A stretch of 64,000 nucleotides of DNA from Microbacterium faecale. Lineage in GTDB: Bacteria; Actinomycetota; Actinomycetes; Actinomycetales; Microbacteriaceae. Below the pieces are notes generated by a model that worked only from the letters and a program-made list of their open reading frames with translations, had not been told where the DNA came from and did no database searches. Shown here piece by piece: positions 7,490 to 16,202 of this stretch (its first letter is position 1; every line of letters starts with the position of its first letter). The position numbers and the translations under genes were made by a program. The stretch covers positions 62,001 to 126,000 of the forward strand of contig NZ_BMHO01000002.1 of NCBI RefSeq assembly GCF_014640975.1, written 5' to 3'.

Positions 7490-9607
7490 TTCGGCGATGC
7501 CGAAGATGTCGAGGATCCAGGCGAGCTGGTAGGCCCGCTCGCGCCATGAGTTGTATCGACCGCTGACGCCGCCGTGTCCGGCGACCATCTCGCACTTCAG
7601 CAGCGCGTCGGCGCCGACCTCGCGCAACCGGGCGACCCACTTGGCGGGCTCGACGTAGTACACCCGGGTGTCGTTGAGGGAGGTCGTCGCGAGGATCCGC
7701 GGGTAGGTGACGTCATCGCGCACGTTCTCATACGGGGTGTACGAGCGCATGTAGTCATAGAAGGTCTCATCGTGAAGCGGGTCTCCCCACTCCTCCCACT
7801 CGATGACCGTGAGCGGGAGCGACGGATCCAGGATGGTCGTAAGCGCGTCGACGAACGGAACGTCGGCGAGGATCCCCCCGAACTGCTCGGGGGCGAGGTT
7901 GCCGACGGCGCCCATGAGCAGGCCGCCCGCTGAACCGCCTTCGGCGACGAGGCGGTCCGGGCTCGTGTAGCCGTTGTCATTCAGGAAGCGCGCGACGTCC
8001 ACGAAGTCGGTGAAACTGTTGCGCTTACGGGCGAGCTTGCCGTTCTCGTACCAGGCGCGGCCCATCTCGCCCCCGCCGCGCACGTGCGCGATGGCGAAGA
8101 CGACGCCGCGGTCGAGCATCGACAGGCGCGACATGGAGAAGTGCGGATCGATCGAATGCTCGTATGCGCCGTAGCCGTAGAGGTGCACGGGCCGCGGCGA
8201 CTCCCCCGGCGTGCCGAAGGAACGCTTCCAGACGAGCGAGACAGGGATCTCGGTGCCGTCAGCGGCGGGCACCCAGAGCCGCTGCTGCGCGTAGTCGTCG
8301 CGGTCGTACCCGCCGAGCACTTCGACCTGCTTCAGCACGGTGCGTTCGTCGGTGGCGACCTCGTAGTTGAGCACGGTCGCGGGCGTCGTCAGAGAGTCGT
8401 AGTTCAGCCGCACGATGGGCTGCGCCCATTCGGGGTTGCCGGACGCACCGGCCGTGTAGAGAGGCTCTTGGAACGTGATTTCGCGCACCTCGCCGCTCGC
8501 GTAGTCGAGGATCCCCATGCGCGCGATGCCGCCGGAGCGATACTCGACGATCGCGAAGTCCCGCAGACAGTCCACGTCTTCGAGTCGGACGCCGGCACGG
8601 TGCGGGATCACAGTCTCGGGCTCCGCCGCCGGGTTGCCCACGGGAACGCGCTCGAGGGTGAAGTCCTCGGCGCCGTCGTTGTGGAGGACGTAGAACCAGT
8701 CTTCGCCGTCGACGACAGCGTGGTCGACGGCGTACTCCACGCCGTCCTCGCGTGAGAACACCGTGTACGTGTCGACGTCCTGGCCCTCGTACAGGAGTGG
8801 AACATCGTCGGCGCGCATGATCGTCACGTCGGTCGTCGTGTTCGACCCCGACACGATCTGGAAGAAGTCACGACTGCGCGTATATCCGGCGCCGACCCAG
8901 AACGCCTCGTCGGACTCATGGAAGATCTCGACGTCGTCGTCCCGGCCGGCATCTCCCACGCGATGCAGCCATACTCGGTCCGGCCGCCAGGCGTCGTCGA
9001 CCGTCGAGTAGAGGATGAAACGCCCGTCCGGGGTGAAGCTCGCGCCGGCCGCTATGCCTTCGAGCACGTCGGGCAGTGGTTTCCCGGTATCGATGTCGCG
9101 TACGCGCACGGTGTAGCGCTCGTCACCGGCGAGGTCGACGCCCCACAGCATGGTGCCACCGTCGAGCGTCACGCCGAAGGCACCGAGGGCGAAGAACTCG
9201 CTGTCGGCGGCCTCGACGTTCGCATCGAAGAGCACCTGCTCACCGGGGATCTTCTCGTCGACCGACAGCACCGGCGGCGTCCAGTCCTCCGGGTCCGAGA
9301 TCGGCGCACGGCACTGCAGTCCGTACTGCTGGTCCTTGATCGAGCGCCCGTAGTACCACCAGTCGCCGCGGCGGATCGGCACCGACAGGTCGGTCTCGCG
9401 CACCCGCGACCGGATCTCGTCGAAGAGCTTCTCCCGGAGCGGCTCGAGGTGCGCCAGTCGCTCTTCGGCGTACGCGTTCTCGGCTTCCAGGTGCGAGATG
9501 ACGGCGGGCGACTCCTTCTCGCGCAGCCACTCATACGGGTCGCGGAACACCCGACCGTGGTGCGAACGTGTCGTGAGGACCTTCTTCGCGATGGGTGCTG
9601 CCGTCAC
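7487..9607 (-). CDS. ptrB: Oligopeptidase B-like S9 family peptidase
   Basis: A 706-residue prolyl-oligopeptidase-clan serine peptidase. The first 420 residues form the beta-propeller gate. The C-terminal alpha/beta hydrolase domain contains VRGGGEMGRAWYENGK, the nucleophile in EGGSAGGLLMGAV, the acid in ATTSLNDTRV and the histidine in GHGGVSGRY. Oligopeptidase B cleaves short peptides after basic residues in the cytosol; no signal peptide is seen. The GTG start at 9607 follows a -10-like TAACGT by 6 nt, so the mRNA is probably leaderless. The gene diverges from cpdA. Confidence 0.92.
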   Translation of the reverse strand: MTAAPIAKKVLTTRSHHGRVFRDPYEWLREKESPAVISHLEAENAYAEERLAHLEPLREKLFDEIRSRVRETDLSVPIRRGDWWYYGRSIKDQQYGLQCRAPISDPEDWTPPVLSVDEKIPGEQVLFDANVEAADSEFFALGAFGVTLDGGTMLWGVDLAGDERYTVRVRDIDTGKPLPDVLEGIAAGASFTPDGRFILYSTVDDAWRPDRVWLHRVGDAGRDDDVEIFHESDEAFWVGAGYTRSRDFFQIVSGSNTTTDVTIMRADDVPLLYEGQDVDTYTVFSREDGVEYAVDHAVVDGEDWFYVLHNDGAEDFTLERVPVGNPAAEPETVIPHRAGVRLEDVDCLRDFAIVEYRSGGIARMGILDYASGEVREITFQEPLYTAGASGNPEWAQPIVRLNYDSLTTPATVLNYEVATDERTVLKQVEVLGGYDRDDYAQQRLWVPAADGTEIPVSLVWKRSFGTPGESPRPVHLYGYGAYEHSIDPHFSMSRLSMLDRGVVFAIAHVRGGGEMGRAWYENGKLARKRNSFTDFVDVARFLNDNGYTSPDRLVAEGGSAGGLLMGAVGNLAPEQFGGILADVPFVDALTTILDPSLPLTVIEWEEWGDPLHDETFYDYMRSYTPYENVRDDVTYPRILATTSLNDTRVYYVEPAKWVARLREVGADALLKCEMVAGHGGVSGRYNSWRERAYQLAWILDIFGIAE

Positions 9608-9613
9608 ACCTCC

Positions 9614-9623
9614 ACGTTACCGT
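9614..9623. promoter_or_regulatory. Overlapping divergent -10 elements of ptrB and cpdA
   Basis: On the minus strand TAACGT (9619-9614) is 6 nt before the ptrB GTG. On the plus strand TACCGT (9618-9623) is 7 nt before the cpdA ATG at 9631. The two hexamers share two bases, so the 23-nt intergenic gap would hold two back-to-back leaderless promoters. Confidence 0.5.
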
Positions 9624-9630
9624 TGGTGCC

Positions 9631-10533
9631 ATGTCGTTCGGTCAGCACGCTCCCGCCTCCCACACTCTCGTCCACATCAGCGACACGCACCTGCTCGGCG
9701 CGAACCCGCGTCTCGGCGGCACGATCGACGTGCGGGCCAATCTGCAGGCGATGCTCGACCGGATCGAGCGCCTCGACCGTGCCGACGCGATCATCATCAC
9801 CGGAGATCTGACCGACCTCGGCGAGCCCGACGCGTATCGCGAGCTGAAGCGTCTCGTCGAGCCCGTTGCCGCGCGCATGGCGGCGCCCGTGCTGTGGGTG
9901 GCGGGGAACCACGACGAGCGGCCCGCGATGCGCCGCGACCTGTTGGGCGAGGACCCGTCTGAGCGCGCGATCTACACCGCGATCGACGTCGGCGGCCTGC
10001 GCGTGATCGCGCTCGACTCATCGGTTCCCGGCTGGCATCACGGCCGCATCGACGACGAGCAGCTGCGCTGGCTGCGTGAGACGCTCGCGGCGCCCGCGCC
10101 GCGCGGCACGATCGTCGCCCTGCATCATCCGCCGCTGCCGAGCCACGTTCCGATGTTCGACATCCTCGAGCTGCAGAACCAAGCAGCACTCGCAGACGTG
10201 ATCGACGGATCCGACGTGCGCGCCGTGCTCGCTGGCCACCTGCACTATTCGATGAGCGGATCCTTCGCGGGGGTTCCGGCCTTCGTCGCGGCGGCGAGCT
10301 GCTACACGATGGACGTCGCTCGTCCGCCGCGCCGGATCAACGGCATGGACGCGGGACAGACCTTCCATCTCGTGCACGTGTACGACGACCAGATCACCAG
10401 CACCGTCGTTCCCGTCGACGCCGCCGACCCGGCCGAGGTCTTCACACCCGAGTGGTACGAACAAGTGGAGCGGATGACTCCCGCCGACCGTCTCGAGTTC
10501 TTCTCGCGAAAGCGGCCCGAGCCGTTAGCCTGA
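9631..10533 (+). CDS. Metallophosphoesterase, CpdA-like (class III cyclic nucleotide phosphodiesterase family)
   Basis: A 300-residue calcineurin-like phosphoesterase. All five metal-binding blocks are visible: HISDTHLL, GDLTDLG, GNHDERP, LHHPPLP and AGHLHYSMS. This is the arrangement of CpdA and Mycobacterium Rv0805, which hydrolyse 3',5'-cyclic nucleotides with Fe/Mn, but some relatives act on other phosphodiesters. ATG 9631 is chosen over an in-frame start at 9595 because it fits the leaderless promoter and the upstream codons would lie inside the ptrB start. The aspA promoter is embedded in its last codons. Confidence 0.88.
   Translation: MSFGQHAPASHTLVHISDTHLLGANPRLGGTIDVRANLQAMLDRIERLDRADAIIITGDLTDLGEPDAYRELKRLVEPVAARMAAPVLWVAGNHDERPAMRRDLLGEDPSERAIYTAIDVGGLRVIALDSSVPGWHHGRIDDEQLRWLRETLAAPAPRGTIVALHHPPLPSHVPMFDILELQNQAALADVIDGSDVRAVLAGHLHYSMSGSFAGVPAFVAAASCYTMDVARPPRRINGMDAGQTFHLVHVYDDQITSTVVPVDAADPAEVFTPEWYEQVERMTPADRLEFFSRKRPEPLA
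10526..10531 (+). promoter_or_regulatory. -10 element of a leaderless promoter (aspA)
   Basis: TAGCCT overlaps the cpdA stop codon (10531-10533) and is followed by 6 nt and the aspA ATG at 10538. Confidence 0.5.
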
Positions 10534-10537
10534 GGGC

Positions 10538-11983
10538 ATGGCACCCGCGACGACGCGAACTGAAACCGACTCCTTGGGCTCGAGGGAGATCCCCTCCGAC
10601 GCCTATTGGGGGATCCACACACTCCGCGCCCAGGAGAACTTCGACATCACCCGGCGCGCGATCTCGGTGTATCCCGAGCTCGTGACCGCGCTGGCGATGG
10701 TGAAACAGGCGGCGGCGCGCGCGAACAAGGAGGTCGGGGCGCTCGACGCGGCTCGGGCGGACCTCATCGACAACGCGGCGCAGCGTGTCATCGACGGCGA
10801 GTTCCACGACCAGTTCACGGTGGGCGTGATCCAAGGTGGCGCCGGCACCTCGACGAACATGTGCGCGAACGAGATCATCACGAACATCGCGCTCGAGATG
10901 TCGGGACATGAGAAGGGCGATTACACCTCCCTCTCCCCCACCGACCACACCAACCGTTCGCAGTCGACGAACGATGTCTATCCGACGGCGTTGAAGATCG
11001 GTGTGCTGCTGGCGCACCGCACCCAACTCGACGAGCTCGACCTGCTACGACAGTCGTTTGCGCGCAAGGCCGACGAGTTCCGTGACGTCGTCAAGGTCGG
11101 TCGGACCCAGCTGCAGGACGCGGTGCCGATGACGCTCGGCCAGGAGTTCCACGGCTTCGCCACGACGATGGGCGAGGACTGGAACCGGCAAGCGTCGAAT
11201 TCCGAACTGCTGCTCGAGATCAACATGGGCGCGACGGCGATCGGCACCGGCATCAACGTGCCCCGCGGCTACGGCGAGTCCGTCCGCAAGCATCTGTCAG
11301 AGATCTCGGGCCTCGACCTGCGCACGGCGACCGATCTGATCGAGGCCACGAGCGACACGGGTGCGTTCATGTCGTTCTCCGCCTCGATCAAGCGAACGGC
11401 GATGAAGCTGTCGAAGATCTCCAACGACCTGCGTCTGCTGTCGTCCGGACCGCAGGCGGGGTTCGGCGAGATCAATCTGCCGGCCCAGCAGGCTGGATCC
11501 TCGATCATGCCCGCCAAGGTGAACCCCGTCATCCCCGAGGTCGTCAACCAGGTGGCGTTCGCCGTCGCCGGCAATGACATGACCGTGACGATGGCGGTCG
11601 AGGGCGGTCAGCTTCAGCTCAACCCCTTCGAGCCGGTGATCGGCCACGCCCTGTTCCAGTCGATCATCTGGATGCGGCAGGCGATGCGCACGTTGCGGGT
11701 GAACTGCATCGACGGGATCACCGCGAACACCGAGCGTCTCGGCGCCATGGTCGGCCAGAGCGTCGGCGTCATCACCGCGCTGACGCCGTACATCGGCTAT
11801 TCCTCGGCAGCGGCACTGGCGAAGACCGCGTTGCTGACGGGGCGCGACGTCGCCGATCTCGTCGTGGACGCGGGTCTCATGGATCGCGCCCAGGTCGAGA
11901 AGTACCTGCGCACGGAACGCCTGACGGGCCTCGAGCCGCCAACGACCGCGATCCCCATCATCGCCCCGGAGGATCTCCCGTAA
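10538..11983 (+). CDS. aspA: Aspartate ammonia-lyase
   Basis: A 481-residue member of the fumarase/aspartase superfamily, which forms homotetramers. The N-terminal SDAYWGIHTLRAQENFDIT and the catalytic loop GSSIMPAKVNPVIPEVVNQV are of the aspartase type; class II fumarase usually has GSSIMPGKVNPT. Other blocks are GAGTSTNMCANE, STNDVYPTALKI and VGRTQLQDAVPMTLGQEF. It deaminates L-aspartate to fumarate and ammonia. It starts 5 nt after cpdA but has its own leaderless-type promoter. It is convergent with pfkA across a repeat element. Confidence 0.9.
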   Translation: MAPATTRTETDSLGSREIPSDAYWGIHTLRAQENFDITRRAISVYPELVTALAMVKQAAARANKEVGALDAARADLIDNAAQRVIDGEFHDQFTVGVIQGGAGTSTNMCANEIITNIALEMSGHEKGDYTSLSPTDHTNRSQSTNDVYPTALKIGVLLAHRTQLDELDLLRQSFARKADEFRDVVKVGRTQLQDAVPMTLGQEFHGFATTMGEDWNRQASNSELLLEINMGATAIGTGINVPRGYGESVRKHLSEISGLDLRTATDLIEATSDTGAFMSFSASIKRTAMKLSKISNDLRLLSSGPQAGFGEINLPAQQAGSSIMPAKVNPVIPEVVNQVAFAVAGNDMTVTMAVEGGQLQLNPFEPVIGHALFQSIIWMRQAMRTLRVNCIDGITANTERLGAMVGQSVGVITALTPYIGYSSAAALAKTALLTGRDVADLVVDAGLMDRAQVEKYLRTERLTGLEPPTTAIPIIAPEDLP

Positions 11984-12074
11984 CGCACGTCGACTGAGGC
12001 CAACGTCGCGACCCGCCTCGCAAGGCGGCCGAAGGAGGCGTGCCCGCGCACGTGGACTGAGGCCAACGCCGCGA
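11984..12074. repeat. Intergenic repeat element between convergent genes (copy 2, with internal direct repeat)
   Basis: A 28-bp direct repeat (11984-12011 and 12047-12074, 26 of 28 identical or nearly so, each with GACTGAGGCCAACG) flanks a segment containing the hairpin CCGCCT-CGCA-AGGCGG. The middle phrase CTCGCAAGGCGG also occurs in the 7405-7489 element. It fills the gap between aspA and pfkA. Confidence 0.6.
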
Positions 12075-12089
12075 GGGGGGACTGTGGGG

Positions 12090-13118
12090 TCAGCCGAAGA
12101 GGGCGGAGGCTTCTTCGTAGCGGGAGTGGGGGACTTCGTTGAGCTCGCCGAGGGCGTCGTCGAAGGTGACGCGCTCGATCTCGGTGCCACGCATCGAGAG
12201 CATCTCTCCCCAGGCGCCGTCGACGACGGCGTCTGCGGCGTGGAGGCCGAGGCGCGTCGCCAGAACGCGGTCGAAGCCGGAGGGCGAGCCGCCGCGCTGG
12301 ATGTGACCCAGCACGGTCGAGCGGGTCTCGATCCCGGTCTTCTGTTCGATCATCGGGCCGAGGACTTCGCTGATCCCGCCGAGGCGCGGCCGGTTGAACG
12401 CGTCGAGGCCTTTGTCGGAGTATGCCTCTTCCTGGCCCTTCAGCTTGAAACCTTCGGCGACGACGACGAGCGGAGCACGGCCGCGCTCCGATGCGGACTC
12501 GACCTGCTCGCAGATGTCGTCGATCGTCAGGGGAACCTCGGGGATGCAGATGATGTGGGCACCGGCGGCCATTCCGGAGTGCAGGGCGATCCATCCGACG
12601 TGACGGCCCATGACCTCCGCGACCATACAGCGCTGATGGGAGTCACCGGTCGTACGCAGCCGGTCCATCGCCTCGGTGGCGATATTCACGGCCGTGTCGA
12701 AGCCGAACGAGTAGTCGGTCGCCGCGAGGTCGTTGTCGATGGTCTTCGGCACACCGACGACCGGCACGCCTTCCTTCCACAGCCGGTTGGCTGCCGCGAG
12801 CGTGCCCTCGCCGCCGATCGCGATGATGCCGTCGATCTTGTGACCGTAGAGGGTCTTGGTGATGTTCTCAGCGCCGCCGCGGTCACCCTCGTAGGGGTTC
12901 GTCCGGCTCGTTCCGAGAATCGTGCCGCCGACCTTCGACAGCCCCTTCACGTCCGCACGCTGAAGGGGGAAGAAATCGGCGTCGACCAGACCGCGCCAGC
13001 CGTCGCGGATTCCGACGAATTCGATGCCGTACTTCCGCGAGCCCTTGAGCACTGCTCCGCGGATGACGGCGTTCAAGCCTGGGCAGTCTCCGCCCGATGT
13101 GAGGATCCCGATCTTCAT
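12090..13118 (-). CDS. pfkA: ATP-dependent 6-phosphofructokinase
   Basis: A 342-residue group III phosphofructokinase. It begins MKIGILTSGGDCPGLNAVIRG and contains VPKTIDNDLAATDYSFGFDTA, EVMGRHVGWIAL and the nucleotide-site motif GGEGTLAAANRL. A Gly rather than Asp in the GGEGT motif favours ATP over pyrophosphate as phosphoryl donor, as in other actinobacterial ATP enzymes of this group. It phosphorylates fructose 6-phosphate in glycolysis. A TAGTCT box 6 nt upstream of the ATG suggests a leaderless mRNA separate from the SNF2 gene upstream. Confidence 0.94.
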   Translation of the reverse strand: MKIGILTSGGDCPGLNAVIRGAVLKGSRKYGIEFVGIRDGWRGLVDADFFPLQRADVKGLSKVGGTILGTSRTNPYEGDRGGAENITKTLYGHKIDGIIAIGGEGTLAAANRLWKEGVPVVGVPKTIDNDLAATDYSFGFDTAVNIATEAMDRLRTTGDSHQRCMVAEVMGRHVGWIALHSGMAAGAHIICIPEVPLTIDDICEQVESASERGRAPLVVVAEGFKLKGQEEAYSDKGLDAFNRPRLGGISEVLGPMIEQKTGIETRSTVLGHIQRGGSPSGFDRVLATRLGLHAADAVVDGAWGEMLSMRGTEIERVTFDDALGELNEVPHSRYEEASALFG

Positions 13119-13124
13119 GCTCCG

Positions 13125-13130
13125 AGACTA
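13125..13130 (-). promoter_or_regulatory. -10 element of a leaderless promoter (pfkA)
   Basis: Minus-strand TAGTCT (13130-13125) is followed by CGGAGC and the ATG at 13118. Confidence 0.6.
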
Positions 13131-13151
13131 TCGGTTCCGGCCGGTGCGACG

Positions 13152-15302
13152 TTACGCGGAAAGCGCCTCACGGAGGAGTGATTTGAGCGTCGCGAGCTGC
13201 ACGGATTCGACGTCCTCTGCCGGCATCTGCGCACCGTCGAGGGCGCGGGCGGCGAGGCCCTCCTTCGAGTCGATCAGTTCGGCGATCCGCTGATCGATCG
13301 TGTTCGCCGCGACGATGCGCCACGCCGTGACGGGCTCGCCCTGTCCGATGCGGTGCACGCGGTCGATCGCCTGCGTCTGCTCGGCGGCGGTCCAGCTCAA
13401 TTCGGCGAGGACGACGTTCGAGGCAGCCTGCAGGTTGACGCCGACACCGGCTGCCGTGAGCGAACACACGGCGACGCCGACGGCGGGGTCTTCGTTGAAC
13501 GCATCGATTGCGTCCTGCCGCGCCTGGGCCGTCTGCTCGCCGCGGATCGACACGGAGGTGAGACCGGCTTCGCGGAAGTGCTTCTCGGCGCTGTCCATGA
13601 CGTCGATGTGCTTCGCGAAGAAGACCACCTTGCCGACCGAGCGCTGCAGTTGCACCGCGTAGTCGGCAGCGAGCTGAGCCTTGCCCTGTCCGATGCGGCG
13701 CACCATCGAGAAGACGTTGTCGCCGTCGGTTCCCGCCGCGCGGGATTCGTCGAGCTCCCCCGACGCCACGAGATGCACGATGTCTTCGTCGATATCCCCC
13801 GGCGCGCGCTCGCGATCGCCGCGCGCCGTGAGGATCCGGTGGTAGCGGTCGACGAGGCGTCGCTGGAGCTCGCGCTCCGCCTGCGCGATGGAGCGGCCGA
13901 ACTCGTCGTCCAACTGCACCGGCATGTCGGCGATGAGCTTGTCCGGAAGGTCCTTCGCGACGTCCTTCTTGCGGCGACGCACGATGCCGAGGTCGATGAC
14001 GGCCTGGCGCGCTGCCGGGTAGAACGACTTGTCCGCGGGTGTATAGCCCGCGGCGTCGAGGCTCTCCATGAGCTCGGGGCCGGGCTTCGTGCCGTCGGCC
14101 CATCCGAGGAACCGCCAGATCGCGTCGAAGTCCTCGACGTCGTTGATGAGCGGCGTTCCGGTCAGCGCCATCAGCAGGGGGTCTCCGCCCGGCGCGGTCT
14201 CGCGGATGCGTTGGCCGAGGGCGAGCACATTCTGCGACCGCTGCGAGCTGAGGTTCTTGATGAAGTGCGCCTCGTCGACGACCATGCCTCGCAACCCGAT
14301 CTCGCTCAGCCACGCGAGGTGGCGGTCGAGGATCTCGTAGTTGACGATGAACACGTCGGCGAATGCGTCGACGTCGTTGCCGTCTCCCGTGATGACCGTC
14401 GCGCGACGCTGCGGGGTCCACCGCTCGACCTCGCGCGCCCAGTTCATCTTCACCACATTCGGGACGACGACCAGCATCGGGTAGGCGTTCGCGACGCTGG
14501 CGGCGAGCACCGACTGCGCAGTCTTTCCGAGGCCCGGCTCGTCGGCGAGCAGGAATCGACGGTGCCCGGCACGCACGGCCTCGAGGAACCGCGACTGGTG
14601 GACCATGATCTCGAGGCCGCGCGGCGAAAGCCGATCGAACTCGGGCAGCTCCGGGAGCTGCATCGTCGCGGCCCCGCCGCCGGCGCCCTGAGCGAACGCC
14701 TTGTACAGCGGGCCCATCAGCTCCCAGCTGTCAAGCTGCCGACGCGGCTGAGTGATCGGCGTGAACCGGGCCGGGTCCGGAGCGAGGAACGGGTTCGAGT
14801 CGATCCGCGCCTCGACCTGAGCGGGCCGCACGGCCCGCTCAGCCGCGACGGCCGGCACGATCGGCGCCGCCACCTTCGGCTTCGCGTCGTCGATGACGAG
14901 GTCCTCGGGCGGCAGCTCGACGCCGGCGTCGAGCAGCCAGTCGCGGCGCATGCGCTTCGCGACAGGGCTCGTGGCCTGGTCGACTTCGAGCAGTTGGATC
15001 AGCGAGGTGTCGCGCGCCGCCGTCTTCGCGAGGATCGTCGCGACGCCATCGAGTCGTTTGAGCAGCTCTGCGCGCGCCGAATCGGAGAGCTCATGGTCTT
15101 CCTTCACTCGTGCGCGCTCCTCGCGCACGAGGAAGGCGATGACCTGGAACTTCACGCGGTTGGTCGGCCCCAGCTTGTTCTTCTGGGACTTCGCCTCAAC
15201 CTCACGCACCTTGCGCGCGAGGATCGGGATGATCGGTGCCACGTCGTCGCGTCGTGCGGACGAGGACTTCTTGCGCTGTCGCGCGGGTGCCGTGGTCGGC
15301 AT
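13152..15302 (-). CDS. SNF2/DEAD-like helicase (Swi2/Snf2 ATPase)
   Basis: A 716-residue protein. The C-terminal two thirds is a Snf2-family ATPase: Walker A DEPGLGKTAQSVLAA at about residue 250, the DEAH-type box VVDEAHFIKNLSSQRS at about 340, LTGTPLINDVEDF, and motif VI AIDRVHRIGQGEPVTAW near 670. The first 200 residues are basic and lack a recognisable domain. Such proteins translocate on double-stranded DNA and are often linked to repair or to removal of bound proteins; a specific role cannot be assigned. ATG 15302 with AGGAGGAGC immediately upstream is preferred to an in-frame start at 15362. Confidence 0.9.
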   Translation of the reverse strand: MPTTAPARQRKKSSSARRDDVAPIIPILARKVREVEAKSQKNKLGPTNRVKFQVIAFLVREERARVKEDHELSDSARAELLKRLDGVATILAKTAARDTSLIQLLEVDQATSPVAKRMRRDWLLDAGVELPPEDLVIDDAKPKVAAPIVPAVAAERAVRPAQVEARIDSNPFLAPDPARFTPITQPRRQLDSWELMGPLYKAFAQGAGGGAATMQLPELPEFDRLSPRGLEIMVHQSRFLEAVRAGHRRFLLADEPGLGKTAQSVLAASVANAYPMLVVVPNVVKMNWAREVERWTPQRRATVITGDGNDVDAFADVFIVNYEILDRHLAWLSEIGLRGMVVDEAHFIKNLSSQRSQNVLALGQRIRETAPGGDPLLMALTGTPLINDVEDFDAIWRFLGWADGTKPGPELMESLDAAGYTPADKSFYPAARQAVIDLGIVRRRKKDVAKDLPDKLIADMPVQLDDEFGRSIAQAERELQRRLVDRYHRILTARGDRERAPGDIDEDIVHLVASGELDESRAAGTDGDNVFSMVRRIGQGKAQLAADYAVQLQRSVGKVVFFAKHIDVMDSAEKHFREAGLTSVSIRGEQTAQARQDAIDAFNEDPAVGVAVCSLTAAGVGVNLQAASNVVLAELSWTAAEQTQAIDRVHRIGQGEPVTAWRIVAANTIDQRIAELIDSKEGLAARALDGAQMPAEDVESVQLATLKSLLREALSA

Positions 15303-15470
15303 GCTCCTCCTGAGCCGAATAGCCGTTGCCGTCAGAGGCGAACGGGCCGTGAGGTCGTGCATCGCGGGTTGCGGCTGTGAGCCGGTCCGACGAACGCGGA
15401 CCGAGCGTCCATTCGTCGTCCCCCGCGGGTAACGCTAAATATTCTACGCCATGCCTTCAACTCCGGCGGG

Positions 15471-15476
15471 TAACCT
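15471..15476 (+). promoter_or_regulatory. -10 element of a leaderless promoter (deoC)
   Basis: TAACCT is followed by GGCCCC and the ATG at 15483. Confidence 0.6.
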
Positions 15477-15482
15477 GGCCCC

Positions 15483-16202
15483 ATGCCCACCGAGCTGACA
15501 GAAGAATATGTCGCGTCGACGATCGATCACGCGATCCTCAAGCCGGACCTCACGCGTGCCGACGTCGACCGCGAGCTCGACATCGCCGCGGAATGGGGCG
15601 TGTTCAGCGTGTGCGTTCGCCCGTCGGATGTCGCGTACGCGGTTCGGCGTCTCGACGGCACGGGTGTCGCCGTCGGCACCGTGATCGGGTTCCCCCACGG
15701 CACCACGTCAACGGCGGCGAAGATCGCCGAACTCCGTCAGGCGCGTGCAGACGGCGCGAGCGAGTTCGACATGGTGGTGCACATCGGCGCCCTCCGCGAC
15801 GGCGATGACGACCGCGTCACGGACGACATTCGCGGGGTCGTCGAGGCGGCGGACGGCATGGTGACGAAGGTGATCCTCGAGACGAGCCTCCTCGACGACG
15901 AGCAGATCGCTCGCGGCTCGCGGCTGACGGAGCTGGGCGGCGCGGACTTCGTCAAGACGTCGACCGGCTTCGCGGGCGGCGGCGCGACGGTGCCGCACGT
16001 CGAGCTGATGCGAGCGACCGTCTCCTCGAAGACGCAGGTCAAGGCATCCGGCGGCGTGCGCGGCCTCGATGCCGCCTCGGCGATGCTCGCGGCCGGCGCG
16101 ACGCGCCTCGGCACGAGCGCGAGTGCGGCGATCCTCGGCGAGTTGCGCACGCGACAGTCGGGCGGCCCCGCTTCATCCGCAGAAGACGGATCCAGTTACT
16201 GA
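15483..16202 (+). CDS. deoC: Deoxyribose-phosphate aldolase
   Basis: A 239-residue class I aldolase. The Schiff-base lysines are recognisable in VTKVILETSLL and DFVKTSTGF (catalytic Lys), with TQVKASGGVRGLDAA supplying the second active-site Lys, and DHAILKPDLT at the N-terminus. It splits 2-deoxyribose 5-phosphate into acetaldehyde and glyceraldehyde 3-phosphate in deoxynucleoside catabolism. Its stop codon overlaps the end of the convergent ribF gene by 7 bp (16196-16202). No other deo genes are adjacent. Confidence 0.96.
   Translation: MPTELTEEYVASTIDHAILKPDLTRADVDRELDIAAEWGVFSVCVRPSDVAYAVRRLDGTGVAVGTVIGFPHGTTSTAAKIAELRQARADGASEFDMVVHIGALRDGDDDRVTDDIRGVVEAADGMVTKVILETSLLDDEQIARGSRLTELGGADFVKTSTGFAGGGATVPHVELMRATVSSKTQVKASGGVRGLDAASAMLAAGATRLGTSASAAILGELRTRQSGGPASSAEDGSSY

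Noticed and set aside
10538..11983. Class II fumarase
   Set aside because: The catalytic loop is GSSIMPAKVNPV and the N-terminus resembles aspartase, not fumarase, which normally has GSSIMPGKVNP.
13353..15380. 675-codon plus-strand open frame
   Set aside because: It is antisense to the SNF2 helicase and shares its codon boundaries. The translation is Arg/Asp/Val-rich without any family motif, as expected for a GC-rich shadow.
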